Shown here: piece by piece, positions 18,528 to 26,138 of the stretch
Layout of the letters: each line of letters begins with the position of its first letter
Numbering within the stretch: position 1 is the stretch's first letter
Assembly (NCBI GenBank): GCA_003427395.1
Contig: BFEA01000025.1
Location: 570,760 to 596,897, forward strand
Direction of reading: 5' to 3'
Length of the DNA stretch: 26,138 nucleotides
Source: Chara braunii
Taxonomy: Eukaryota > Streptophyta > Charophyceae > Charales > Characeae
Notes under the pieces: model-generated
What the model was told of the DNA's origin: nothing
The model's database searches: none
What the model saw: the letters and a program-made list of their open reading frames with translations, nothing else
Made by a program: the position numbers and the translations under genes

Positions 18528-19680
18528 NAGGTTGCTTCGCGGATGATTCTTAATCAGGTGCATGCTTGAGGTGTTGCACGCCTCTCCTCTAGGAAGTGGT
18601 CTGTGGATACTCCTTCCCCTCGCCCGAGCCCGCAGGCCCGGATCTCAGAGGTTGGGCCGTCACCACCGAGTCGGCAAAGTACCACCCCCGACGAGTCGGG
18701 TNCACTCCAAGCCGATATCAGGGCCGGCTCCGAAAGCATACGAACCCCCGCCTTGGATGCTTTCTATAGAAAAAGAATGTGTTCACTGCAAGTTACTTTC
18801 AATTATTCTCATCCCTTCTCGGTTCATGGTAACTTAGACGTAAAGAAATTGAATGAGATAGATAATGAGAATCACTTTGACAGGTATAGATATAGAAGGT
18901 CATTCCGGATAAAATGTGTCAATCTTGAAAAAATGCTAAGTCCAATTGACTGCATTTTCCTCTTATTCACAAGTTTTCTTCCATGACACAAGTTGAAATT
19001 ACTCATTTTAGAATTCAAGTACTTTTGTTATGCAGGCAAGTGAAAGATAGAAACATGACAATCCCTTTCTCCATCCCAAATAGGCAATGTCAATCTCCAT
19101 AGCAAGNATCCTTCTACCTACCTGCACAACATGCAAAGAAAACAAGATAAAAAGACAACAGTACAATCCCATACTCAGGTCAGACTTTCCCATTCACATG
19201 CATGATTCACACAACTTCCTCTGCCTTTTCTTTTGAACATTCAAAACAATAAGGTCAAGCAAAGTGCGGGTTCACACAGGTGTGAAGGGAAATCTGAGTC
19301 ATTCAACTGACCTTGAGTGAAGTTTAATCCGGCTCACTCAAGAAAGCCGAGTAGTATTCCAGTCAAAGCTGAGAAGACGATCNCCGTTGAGGCTGGAAAT
19401 ATGCAGCTCACAACCGCACAACTCGTGGTCGTTCCACTGAACGACGGTCACCTCACTCTCCAAGTGCTCGTATGAGCCAAAGTCGCCTCTACTGAAAGAC
19501 TCAAGTGAGATAACCCTNCAGGAGNGTGTTCCCAACAATGAGTCCCAGGCTGCCCCAACATAGTCTCAGTTGTACTTCCCCCACCAAGGATACTCACAGC
19601 CAATTGCCAGTCCACGCCGTCTCCAAGTACCACGTACGCTCACAATGGCCACCCCAATATGTCGGTTCCGATCTTCAAAA

Positions 19681-19760
19681 TCGATCCCACCTGGTCCCAA
19701 AATGGTCCCAGATGGTCCCACGTTACCGCCACANCACTGGATGGTCCCACTCTCAAATCC
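19681..19760 (+). repeat. TGGTCCCA short repeats
   Basis: TGGTCCCA recurs four times (TGGTCCCAAAATGGTCCCAG and on to TGGTCCCAC). It is a local low-order repeat within non-coding sequence. Confidence 0.6.
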
Positions 19761-20120
19761 AGCTTGCGCTGCGCGCTGCCAAAAATAAAGGCGGCCCTGG
19801 TTGAAATTGCATNTGCNGCGAGCCCCTTCAAGAAATAAGGATGTCCTTCTGGAGCAACCCACAAGCGCTGCAACTCCAATAGTCACTGTCGCGAGCACTC
19901 ACTCCGCGTCCTCCTCATGTCACCGGCCCACGCACCACTGTCGCGCAATCCTAACCACGCACCAGCGTCAGCCCAACCTCCACGTCACACATGGATCCAC
20001 CATGACTGCCGCACACTACAAAAAAAATGATGGCGGAATTACCGCTCGCTGCGCCGTCAAACTAGTACCACGCCGTTGTGCAGCNTCATAGTCTAGTCAC
20101 ACACCANCAAAAACGGCTNC

Positions 20121-20458
20121 ACCNNGCTGCAAGATCNGGCAACACTTCCGCGCCACCGCCNTTAGCACCTATGCAGCCGCCGCAAAATTTCGGCAGTGCT
20201 TNCGCGCCACTACCCAGAACGCACAGCTACCGCCAAAAAAAATCGGCAGCATTCCCGCAGCACTNGCGAAAATACACTGTCGCCGCCGTGCAAAANGGGC
20301 AGAGCCTCTCCTGCACCGCTTGTCGAAGACCTGCCGCCGCTGTGCCAAACGGGCAGAGCCTCCCCTGCACCGCTTGTCGAAGANCTGCNGCCGTCGTGCC
20401 AAACGGGCAGAGCCTTCCCTGCACTTCACCAAAAGTAGCTGCCGCCACANCGCTGTGC
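20121..20458 (+). repeat. 54-bp tandem repeat array
   Basis: GGGCAGAGCCT starts at 20297, 20351 and 20405 (period 54), each followed by CCCTGCAC; the first two continue CGCTTGTCGAAGA. Upstream, looser units sharing GGCAGNNNTTNCCGC occur near 20131, 20192 and 20243, so the array may have begun as about six units. Single Ns fall at equivalent places in the units, consistent with copy confusion during assembly. Confidence 0.8.
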
Positions 20459-20698
20459 AAGCAGCACCTTCCCTGCACTTCACCACGCAGTANGGCGGCT
20501 ATGGCAGCCTCTCCTTTCTTCTCTCACTGCAGACCTCCACTCCACTCCTCTTACTCACTGGCCCTCAGCACTCTGGCAGCATAATGCTGCTCACTACTCC
20601 ACATTCAATCAGAATGTGGGCAGCACCTCAACTGAGTGAGGATGCTGCTGGCCAGCCCTGCTTTTATAGCTGGGCCGGAGTGGTAGGCAGCCACTTGA

Positions 20699-20868
20699 GG
20701 CTCAGCCAAAAGAAAACGGGGCTGAGCCTAGCCCTCGATCTGAACTTCGATCGAGGGCTGGGAATCTTGATGTTCCACTAGGAACATCAAGTCCCTGGCT
20801 TTGGCTATGCACCTGCAGGGGCTGCACCTGTTCCGCGGCCCCGGCCACGTTCATGGCCGTTACATTTT
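20699..20868. repeat. Cluster of consecutive strong hairpins
   Basis: GGCTCAGC/GCTGAGCC form arms at 20698-20728. GCCCTCGATC/GATCGAGGGC lie at 20731-20758 with loop TGAACTTC. CTTGATGTTCC/GGAACATCAAG lie at 20766-20791 with loop ACTA. A further CGGCCA/TGGCCG hairpin is near 20848-20866. Further ones follow at about 21030-21056 (ACCTGGGCGC/GCGCCAGGT) and 21081-21105 (GCCCGT/ACGGGC). Such back-to-back stems suggest a structured RNA. Confidence 0.75.
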
Positions 20869-21132
20869 TCTCCCCCTCTCCCTTTCTCTGTTTTTTTCCC
20901 TTTCTACCCCCTAGTTTTCCTTGTGAGAACCAGCCCATCGCTTAGCAGCAAACGGGCGGGGTTGTTTCACAGAGTCAAGATAGTGTCAAGCTCACGGGGT
21001 ATTCATTTCCCTGTTGCCCCCAACGTACGTATGCACCTGGGCGCCAACAGCGCCAGGTTCAGGCGTGCCGTTGGTTGCCGCAGCCCGTTCTTGAAACTGG
21101 ACGGGCACAGCCCAACGACACCAGGGGAACTT

Positions 21133-21210
21133 GATAAAAGAACTAAGAAAAAACAAAAACAAAACAAATAAAGAAAGAGCAAAAGAAAAGAAAGAAGAAA
21201 AAAAAACCTA
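21133..21210 (+). repeat. A-rich spacer
   Basis: A tract of AAGAAA/AAACAAA words, almost free of C and T, separates the hairpin cluster from the ribozyme module. A CT microsatellite lies at about 21257-21279. Confidence 0.8.
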
Positions 21211-21326
21211 CCCGTTCGTGGTCACGTTGCAACCACCGCCAGGTAAGACGTTCCTTCCCTCTCTCTCTCTCTCTCTCAGAGTAATGTACATCTCCATGTT
21301 CTGGCGCAGATACATCCCGGTATTGC

Positions 21327-21385
21327 CCAGACTGTCGAGGCTCAGCCTCCTGATGAGTCGGTGGAAGTCCGACGAAACAGTCTGG
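21327..21385 (+). ncRNA. Type III hammerhead ribozyme
   Basis: All core parts of a self-cleaving hammerhead RNA are present in order. Stem III is CCAGACUGU (21327-21335) with ACAGUCUGG (21377-21385), nine perfect pairs. The cleavage triplet GUC ends at C17 = 21336, so cleavage is predicted between 21336 and 21337. Stem I is GAGGC/GCCUC (21337-21341, 21345-21349) with loop UCA. The conserved CUGAUGA is at 21350-21356. Stem II is GUCGG/CCGAC (57-61 and 69-73 of 213xx) with loop UGGAAGU. The conserved GAAA is at 21374-21377, its last A being A15.1 paired with U16.1. Because stem III is the open one, this is type III, the form found in plant retrozymes and viroid-like RNAs. Only one copy is seen, within non-coding DNA. 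The short stem-I loop leaves the usual loop-loop contact uncertain. Confidence 0.9.
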
Positions 21386-21431
21386 CGCAGTCATGACCCG
21401 CTCATCTGAAACGAACGAGTGCCCAGTGTTC

Positions 21432-21583
21432 AGGCACCAAAATAAGAAAAATAAAAGAAAAAAAACAACAAAATTTAACGAAATCTAAAAAGAACAAATC
21501 TAAAAAGAAATCTAAAAAAAAATCTAAACAAAATCTAAAAAGAAAAAAAGGAAAGAAGAAAGAAAAAAGTAAAAAACTTACCT
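21432..21583 (+). repeat. A-rich tract with AAATCTAAAAAG repeats
   Basis: Repeated AAATCTAAA words (about five) lie in an A-rich tract right after the ribozyme module. It mirrors the A-rich spacer before that module. A TGGGGC/GCCCCA hairpin follows at 21630-21647. Confidence 0.8.
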
Positions 21584-21697
21584 AATTACGAGAACAGTCG
21601 CCCGTTTTTCAGAGCGCTGCTTGGTGCAGTGGGGCTGAAACGCCCCAGTCACTTCTAGGGGTGCCACTTGGCGCTTCGCTTTTAGTTAGTTAGTTAG

Positions 21698-21750
<53 letters not shown>

Positions 21751-21761
21751 CTGTTGTCCTC

Positions 21762-21824
21762 TGCCAACGGTTATGTCTCGTGGCTAGCCCACGAGCTTTG
21801 AGACGCAGACCCGAGTTCAAGTCC
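21762..21824 (+). repeat. tRNA-like fragment with B-box match
   Basis: TGCCAACGGTTATG followed about 54 bp later by GTTCAAGTCC resembles the A and B boxes of a tRNA with a long variable arm. TCGTG/CACGA can enclose a 7-base loop GCTAGCC, but position 33 is C rather than T. It is probably a degenerate SINE part, not a working tRNA gene; no acceptor stem pairs. Confidence 0.3.
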
Positions 21825-21900
21825 TTATTGGACTTAAGAAAAAAAAAATGGACCATTTCTCGATTTATGCGTGTCATCCTTGCGCAGAGCCATACAGCTC

Positions 21901-21958
21901 CGCGCGGCTGTTTTCAGCCGCGCGATCTTACTGATCGCACGGCCGAAAACGGCCGCGC
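21901..21958. repeat. Nested GC-rich palindrome
   Basis: Two small hairpins, CGCGCGGCTG/CAGCCGCGCG with loop TTTT and CGGCCG/CGGCCG with loop AAAA, are themselves the two arms of a larger inverted repeat. The larger arms are GCGCGGCTGTTTTCAGCCGC..GATC and GATC..GCGCGGCCG-type, about 23 of 26 matching, around TTACT. The structure can fold as one long stem or as a cruciform pair. Confidence 0.85.
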
Positions 21959-22058
21959 CAAAAAGCTGGGCTGCTCCAAAAGAAGCTAACCGAGTAGTTG
22001 CAGTTTTCAGGATTCGATCCCAGTGTCCATTGAATAGCAGTCGGGCACTGTAACCTAC

Positions 22059-22107
22059 TGGGCTGGCTTCTATCACGACAGTGATAGTCGTGATAGGAGC
22101 AGCCCTT
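22059..22107. repeat. Hairpin at the SINE head end
   Basis: CTATCACGAC (22070-22079) pairs perfectly with GTCGTGATAG (22087-22096) around AGTGATA. An outer GGGCTGGCTT / complement of GAGCAGCCC extends the stem with mismatches. Confidence 0.8.
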
Positions 22108-22145
22108 CTATATGAAGAGGAGGCCCAGTCGCTATCCCCCATATC

Positions 22146-22290
22146 TGGGCTTTGCAGGCCCTGCCTGCTTATGGCCTCGCAGGCCCTGCCCGCCTGCCTG
22201 CGGCCTTGTAAGCCTTTTCAGCCTACGGCCTTGCAGGCTTGGCCGGCAGGCCTTACCCTGTTAGTAGGCCGCATGGCATCGGCCTATCAG
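22146..22290 (+). repeat. GGCCTTGCAGGC minisatellite
   Basis: Degenerate 25-29 bp units begin GGGCTTTGCAGGC (22146), GGCCTCGCAGGC (22172), GGCCTTGTAAGC (22201) and GGCCTTGCAGGC (22226). Being rich in GGCC and GCAGGC words, it is internally self-complementary. Confidence 0.75.
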
Positions 22291-22498
22291 GCCCCTGGCT
22301 CGATGTCACGCTCCTTGGCCAAAAACAACCCATTCCTTCTGCGTCGCGCCCTATACCCGGCGCATCCTCCCTTTTTAGCCCATTCAGGCCCTGAATCGCG
22401 CGACTGTTAGAATAGGTTTAGTTTTTCCATCCCCACGTCCGCATATTCCTGCGGCTCCGACAAAAGCGAAGCATTACCATACTTAGACGCCACACACG

Positions 22499-22516
22499 TT
22501 CGGACTAAAGTCCGAA
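22499..22516. repeat. 18-bp palindrome TTCGGACTAAAGTCCGAA
   Basis: Perfect 8-bp arms around AA. It resembles the TTCGGATNNATCCGAA family in its ends but has a longer core, and stands alone. Confidence 0.7.
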
Positions 22517-22893
22517 AACTTTTAATCTGTCAGTCATAGGTCAGGTCTGAATAAACTCTTGGCAACGTCGTCTCATCAAGTCCTTCAATTCAATGAGAAA
22601 GAGTCCGACGTTGAAAAACCCCGGCAATTGTCAGGGTATTTGCCCCGACAACATTCCCGGACCCCATTGAACGACCTCCCCGTCGTTCACCATCAAAATA
22701 GAAGTCAGGGTTCTTACGAAATGATTACAATACATAACAATTTTACAATCCGCTTTAAACTAAGTTGGTGCCTCCCTCCATTGACAACCACTCAGGAAAT
22801 TTTCGTTTCTTAGAATGGTTCCGGAAGCCCTCCGACTAGTTCCAAGCTACATCCATTCAGTTGATATTATCATTTATCCAAAAAGAAAAAAAG

Positions 22894-22955
22894 CAGGATT
22901 AACCCCCTGATAGGTCTTTTGAGTCAGGATTAACCCCCTAACGGGTCTTTCGAAT
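22894..22955 (+). repeat. 31-bp tandem duplication
   Basis: CAGGATTAACCCCCTGATAG (22894) and CAGGATTAACCCCCTAACGG (22925) begin two 31-bp units. Another local repeat, ATTGATCAAGACAG, occurs at about 23061 and 23118. The interval 22400-23205 holds no gene. Confidence 0.85.
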
Positions 22956-23205
22956 GTATCAACCTCCTGGAGTCGTTCAAACAAAGTATGAATAATCAAA
23001 TATACATGTGTAATAATTCATGTCGCAACCCTTTTTTTATATAAATCCTTGAAGAGCGCATTGATCAAGACAGGTCTCCCTGTCGCAAGCATACTCTTAC
23101 AGAGGACAAAGGAGGACATTGATCAAGACAGATTTCACTGCTGCAGACGAAAAATCATGATCCCACACAAAATTACAAAATTCAGTAAAACAATCGAATC
23201 AGAAT

Positions 23206-24189
23206 TTAATCGACTTGTTTTTCGTCGACTTTCGACCCCTTACACATACTTGGAGTATGTCCGACTCTACCACAACTTTTACACACAATGTTCTTCCAAT
23301 ACTCTCTCCCTCTCCTCGCACGCTGCCCTTGTCGACCTCGAGACTCTAACTTGGAGGACTCATTCTCCTGAGCAACTGGCGTTGAGACATCATTTGAACA
23401 AACTCTCCTATTTTTTCTACTTAGATCATGTCGATCCACCATCAGTCGTTTGCTTCCTCGCTTTTCTCGCTGATGCTCATGACATATGCCATTATGAATT
23501 TCTTTCATTATTCCTTTTACTTCTGAGAGCATTGAGTTGAGGGTTGAATCCCTCTCCCTTTTATTATCCCGACATTCTCCCCCAGACTGTAGCAAGCGAA
23601 GTTGCAGATGAAGGACTTGATCAAAGTTCCCGTTGTTAAAGTTTGAACGGATCCTTGCCCAATCTGACTCGCCGTTTACCCCACGGATAAGCTCCTGTTG
23701 CTCTGCCTCAGAGAACTTTACGAGGAAAGTAAGGCATTTCTGTCTATCCATTAAACTCTGTATCCGACGAGCGGTCCTTTCATAGTCAAGAAAAAAATTC
23801 TCTTCTACTACGTACGCATCCCGTTTGATATTCTTTAAATCTTCTAATGTCGTCAATTTATCCCCAAGCCAAAACTTCTTTAACATGGCACATCGAAAAT
23901 TCACCCATGTTGATGCTATGGCTATTTTCCGGACTACATCCACAAGATTTTTTTCAACATATCTCAGAACCAGTCGCAACATTTTATGATCATCCCAATT
24001 ATTGACGGATGCAAGTTGCTCAAATTTGTCTAGGAAAGTGGAAACAAAGTTGCCATCGAAAAAAAGAATTTTTATTTTTGGCAAACTCTCTCTTTCCGTA
24101 TCTCTCTGCTCTAGGAGACGAACTATCCTTTGAAGATTCGATATATCTTTATCTTGATGACCACCTTCGCTTCCACTTGCTGCCTCCAT
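23206..24189 (-). CDS. gag: Gag-like protein 2 (CCHC zinc knuckle)
   Basis: This intact 327-codon gene lies inside the LTR element. Residues 38-110 match the retrotransposon gag capsid pattern: FFDGNFVSTFLDKFEQLASV, NNWDDHKMLRLVLRYVEKNL and TWVNFRCAMLKKFW, followed by a helical part to about 200 that includes VVEENFFLDYERTARRIQSL. A basic segment (239-300) precedes a perfect CX2CX4HX4C knuckle at Cys303, Cys306, His311 and Cys316. Gag packages element RNA into particles. The usual fusion to protease and polymerase is missing: the frame stops seven codons after the conserved GSK and nothing pol-like follows. It begins 64 bp after the stop of the upstream gag-like gene, in another frame. An intact frame suggests a fairly recent or selected copy. 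Confidence 0.85.
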   Translation of the reverse strand: MEAASGSEGGHQDKDISNLQRIVRLLEQRDTERESLPKIKILFFDGNFVSTFLDKFEQLASVNNWDDHKMLRLVLRYVEKNLVDVVRKIAIASTWVNFRCAMLKKFWLGDKLTTLEDLKNIKRDAYVVEENFFLDYERTARRIQSLMDRQKCLTFLVKFSEAEQQELIRGVNGESDWARIRSNFNNGNFDQVLHLQLRLLQSGGECRDNKRERDSTLNSMLSEVKGIMKEIHNGICHEHQREKRGSKRLMVDRHDLSRKNRRVCSNDVSTPVAQENESSKLESRGRQGQRARRGREYWKNIVCKSCGRVGHTPSMCKGSKVDEKQVD

Positions 24190-24253
24190 TTCTCCTGGCC
24201 ATAACAGAAAACCAGGTGGAACGTCAGTCTAACTCTATAATAGTTTGTATAAT

Positions 24254-25084
24254 CTAATTTGATTCCTTAATCCTACTCCACATTCGCTCAACTATTACAT
24301 CTCTAATACTCCTCTTATCCCCTTCAACCAAGATGATCGGAGAGTTCGTCCTGTCAAACCAGATCCCCTCCTCGTTTCTATTAACAATACCCTTTTCCGC
24401 ATCCAATTGAAAACGTCTGCAAAATTTTATACTATGGCCACTTAGAGCATAATAAATACATTTCATAGACTTATAGTAAGCTAAAGTCTGCCTCCTCCTT
24501 TCTTTCTTCCTTGATTGTTTGCCTTGTATACGAGTAGGCGACTTAATATCCAAAGCGGTCACAACATCTCCCCGAGATCCACATGGTCTGATGCTTTCAA
24601 TTTCCTTGTCCCGACGACTGGTTCCTTGACCCCCTTGAACCAAGTTACGTGCAACTCTTTCAGCCTTAGTAAGCTTATGATAATGTTTTAACTGATCACT
24701 CTTGCTACCGTCATCACTACTGAAATCTCTCTGTTTTCTCCTCCCTTTTCTATCTCGGACTCCGGGTGATTTAGAAAACTTAGCAATCATCAGTCTCTTG
24801 AAATTGTTCCAACTTTTAACTTCAGAGACCAACTTTGCTACATCATTACGCAAATGTACATGTATCCAAGACATCACCCTTTGCAACATCGTTTGCTCGC
24901 TCCAATCATGAGTGGCAGCCAACTGCTTATATGTTGAAAGAAATTTCAAAACATTATCTCCATAAAAAATCGAAACGTCGATCTTTGGAGCAATAGCTGC
25001 TCTTTTAATCTTCTCTCCAAAAGTTTCAATCAACTGCCTCATCTTGTCCCAAAGATTGTCATTCAGCTTGCTACCCTCTGCCAT
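24254..25084 (-). CDS. gag: Gag-like protein 1 (degenerate zinc knuckle)
   Basis: An open frame of 276 codons lies first after the primer-binding site and leader. Residues 33-103 parallel those of the second gag gene: KIDVSIFYGDNVLKFLSTYK, ATHDWSEQTMLQRVMSWIHV and SWNNFKRLMIAKF. The capsid C-terminal half is then replaced by a very basic, low-complexity region (105-200). A knuckle follows with Cys209, His217 and Cys222 in place, but Tyr212 where the second Cys should be (CIYYALSGHSIKFC), so metal binding is doubtful. A conserved-looking tail, GIWFDRTNSPIILVEGDKRS, closes the protein. The start was chosen as the first Met after the leader, 174 bp from the primer site. It is either a diverged duplicate of gag or a specialised partner of the second one. 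Confidence 0.75.
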   Translation of the reverse strand: MAEGSKLNDNLWDKMRQLIETFGEKIKRAAIAPKIDVSIFYGDNVLKFLSTYKQLAATHDWSEQTMLQRVMSWIHVHLRNDVAKLVSEVKSWNNFKRLMIAKFSKSPGVRDRKGRRKQRDFSSDDGSKSDQLKHYHKLTKAERVARNLVQGGQGTSRRDKEIESIRPCGSRGDVVTALDIKSPTRIQGKQSRKKERRRQTLAYYKSMKCIYYALSGHSIKFCRRFQLDAEKGIVNRNEEGIWFDRTNSPIILVEGDKRSIRDVIVERMWSRIKESN

Positions 25085-25257
25085 CTTTCTATGATAAGAT
25101 TAACCTGCAAGCGATAAGGCATAAAGCCAAGAAGCCGGAATGATTCGTAGGGTCTATCAAATATCAATCACGTCTGTTTTCAAAAAACAAATATTAATAT
25201 AAAATAACAAAACACCCGAGTATCGTTCCCCCAGGGACAACGGTAGTTTGTCGTTAT

Positions 25258-25274
25258 CCCCGACAACGGCGCCA
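25258..25274 (-). other. Primer-binding site, tRNA-Asp type
   Basis: The plus strand reads CCCCGACAACGGCGCCA, identical to the 3' end of plant tRNA-Asp (CCCCGGCAACGGCGCCA) except for one base. On the minus strand this is TGGCGCCGTTGTCGGGG, two bases after the LTR end CA. Such a site is common in plant Ty3-type elements and fixes the element's direction. Confidence 0.85.
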
Positions 25275-25276
25275 CC

Positions 25277-26138
25277 TGTCTAGCGCATCGGCCCTCGCGC
25301 GAACGAGGGCCCTCCCGGATATGTCACGCAGGAGTCAAAACAAAGACAAAATTAGAGACAACTTATGACGATGCATAAATAGTCCCGCGAACCGCCGAAA
25401 CGGATGCGGTTGCATTGTCCCTTTGCCGCTCTACCCGGGTGCGTCAGCTATACATCCCGTAGTCCCCTACGACAGGATAGGTTTTCACGGGGCAAAACTT
25501 ATTTTTCCTGAGGGGCTGTCACCACCCACAGGGGCGTATCCCTACCGAGCTACTGACCCACATGCGAAGGCTTTTATATGCAATTGCAGACGTAGGTCAG
25601 CCGAGGGCGTTTGCTCGCTCGCTGGAGTATAGGTACGCTAGGTTAACGCCAAGTGGAACCGAACTTTGTCCGTTCCCGAGGGCGCTGATCTCCTCGGTAC
25701 AAACGAATGTCGGTCGACTAGGACGGCCTCAACCAAACTCGAAACCCACCGTACAATCCTAGCCCCTTTTACGCACAATCAAAAAAGGTTACAACGTCCA
25801 CAAATAATTACATTAAAGAAATCGATCTGTAGTCGACACAATTTTATATTCAACTTAAAGTAATATCTGGGAGAATCCAAATCATCACTTGATACATCCA
25901 ATAACACGATATCAAAACAACCCGACCACCCCGGGTCGAATTCCAAAAGAACAAGCATACAATCGCCAATGAGAAGTTGACTATCGATAATAACATTGAT
26001 GCAGCCGACAAGGTAGTCGGTCTGCCTTAATTTTGACTTGATGAGACGCGCTGCCTAAGTTATTCATTCCAACTAACGCCGACCTATGATTAAGCACGCA
26101 TACGCCTATCTCCATACATTCTCAATCTTCCTGGATGA
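25277..26138 (-). mobile_element. LTR, right copy (5' LTR in minus orientation, cut by window end)
   Basis: It begins TGTCTAGCGCATCGG on the plus strand, which is the CA-terminated end on the minus strand, and continues to the last base of the window. Comparison with the left copy gives about 3.7% divergence overall, confined to the U5/R half. The U3 half, as far as visible, is identical. Confidence 0.85.
25571..25578 (-). promoter_or_regulatory. TATA box of the right LTR
   Basis: TATAAAAG on the minus strand lies about 295 bp before the LTR end and about 490 bp before the first gag Met. It would drive the gag transcript. Confidence 0.6.

Larger units (their letters stand above)
18338..20493. 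other. Region with scattered single N bases
   Basis: Isolated Ns occur from 18338 (inside the left LTR) to about 20493, densest at 20085-20165. This pattern suggests low-quality gap filling or a consensus of collapsed copies. Frames, repeats and the LTR comparison in this interval are less reliable than elsewhere. From 18528 to 20120 I see no gene. Confidence 0.85.
21700..22075 (-). mobile_element. tRNA-derived SINE with A51 tail
   Basis: On the minus strand, 22063-22006 resembles a tRNA gene. An A-box-like AGCCCAGTAGGTTA lies 45 bp before a B box GATCGAATCC, the normal spacing, with an anticodon-loop-like CTGCTAT (anticodon GCT, as in a serine tRNA) between CCCGA and a decayed 3' arm. The body continues through a GC-rich palindrome to an uninterrupted run of 51 A (plus-strand T, 21700-21750), the expected SINE tail. 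The total of about 370 bp is typical. Against it: on the plus strand 21762-21824 also has a B-box-like GAGTTCAAGTCC, so a composite of two facing tRNA-like heads is possible. No target-site duplication was found. Confidence 0.5.
17666..26138 (-). mobile_element. Gag-only LTR retrotransposon, minus orientation (right end outside window)
   Basis: Two direct LTRs, a tRNA-Asp-type primer-binding site just inside the right LTR, a 170-bp leader and two gag-like genes fit one Ty3-like element reading right to left. No protease, reverse transcriptase, RNase H or integrase is recognisable between 23205 and 18528. The interior is non-coding and repeat-rich. It could be a non-autonomous gag-carrying element (TR-GAG-like). 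Alternatively the left LTR is a solo LTR of another copy. Target-site duplication cannot be tested because the right flank is missing; the left flank is GAAGT. Confidence 0.6.

Noticed and set aside
19338-19538. Minus-strand frame with a coding-like look (Trp, Cys, His rich)
   Set aside because: Only about 60 codons with several N codons, no known domain and no neighbouring exons; not enough to call a gene.
21690-21700. Telomere-like TTAGTTAGTTAGGG
   Set aside because: Only three to four imperfect units, next to the poly(T) tract; not a telomeric array.
23049-23540. 163-codon plus-strand frame after a TATATAAA box
   Set aside because: Most of it is antisense to the intact second gag gene.

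Overview
The window looks like accessory, repeat-dominated nuclear DNA of a large-genome green plant or streptophyte alga. Evidence for this: a plant-L1-type LINE, a Ty3-like LTR element whose primer-binding site matches the 3' end of tRNA-Asp, a tRNA-derived SINE, a type III hammerhead ribozyme, and abundant minisatellites and fold-back repeats. The protein style of the LINE and of the 5.3-kb gene relic reminds me of the charophyte Chara braunii, but that is a recollection, not something the sequence proves. I see no intact host gene. Assembly quality varies: one 244-bp N gap (14563-14806) and scattered single Ns between 18338 and 20493.

Layout. 1-1320: homopolymers, microsatellites and two imperfect fold-backs. 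1440-3316 (minus): a LINE ORF2 relic with recognisable reverse-transcriptase blocks in several frames. 3317-4360: AT-rich spacer with old direct repeats. 4361-4790: a large inverted repeat with a T15 loop. 4860-5161: short repeats and a hairpin. 5266-10554 (minus): a GC-rich, apparently intronless coding relic of about 1,700 codons. It has a ParB-like domain followed by what resembles a circularly permuted amino-methyltransferase, and it is broken by frameshifts, a 13-bp tandem duplication and stop codons. 10658-12690, just upstream of that gene: about 17 copies of the 16-bp palindrome TTCGGATNNATCCGAA and one 280-bp fold-back that includes copies of it. 13.5-17.4 kb: successive tandem duplications (35, 305, 15, 252, 29, 490 and 77 bp periods) with no credible gene.

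17666-26138: two copies of an LTR (at least 862 bp, the right one cut by the window edge) in direct orientation. The element reads on the minus strand: right LTR with TATAAAAG, tRNA-Asp-type primer site, then two consecutive gag-like genes, one with an intact CCHC knuckle and one with a decayed knuckle. No protease, reverse transcriptase or integrase is visible. The 18.5-23.2 kb interior is non-coding and holds a 54-bp tandem array, a cluster of strong hairpins, a complete type III hammerhead ribozyme (21327-21385), a SINE with an A51 tail and a GC-rich minisatellite.

The most noteworthy items are the hammerhead ribozyme in its hairpin-dense surroundings, the palindrome array next to the ParB/methyltransferase-like relic, and the gag-only LTR element with two gag genes.
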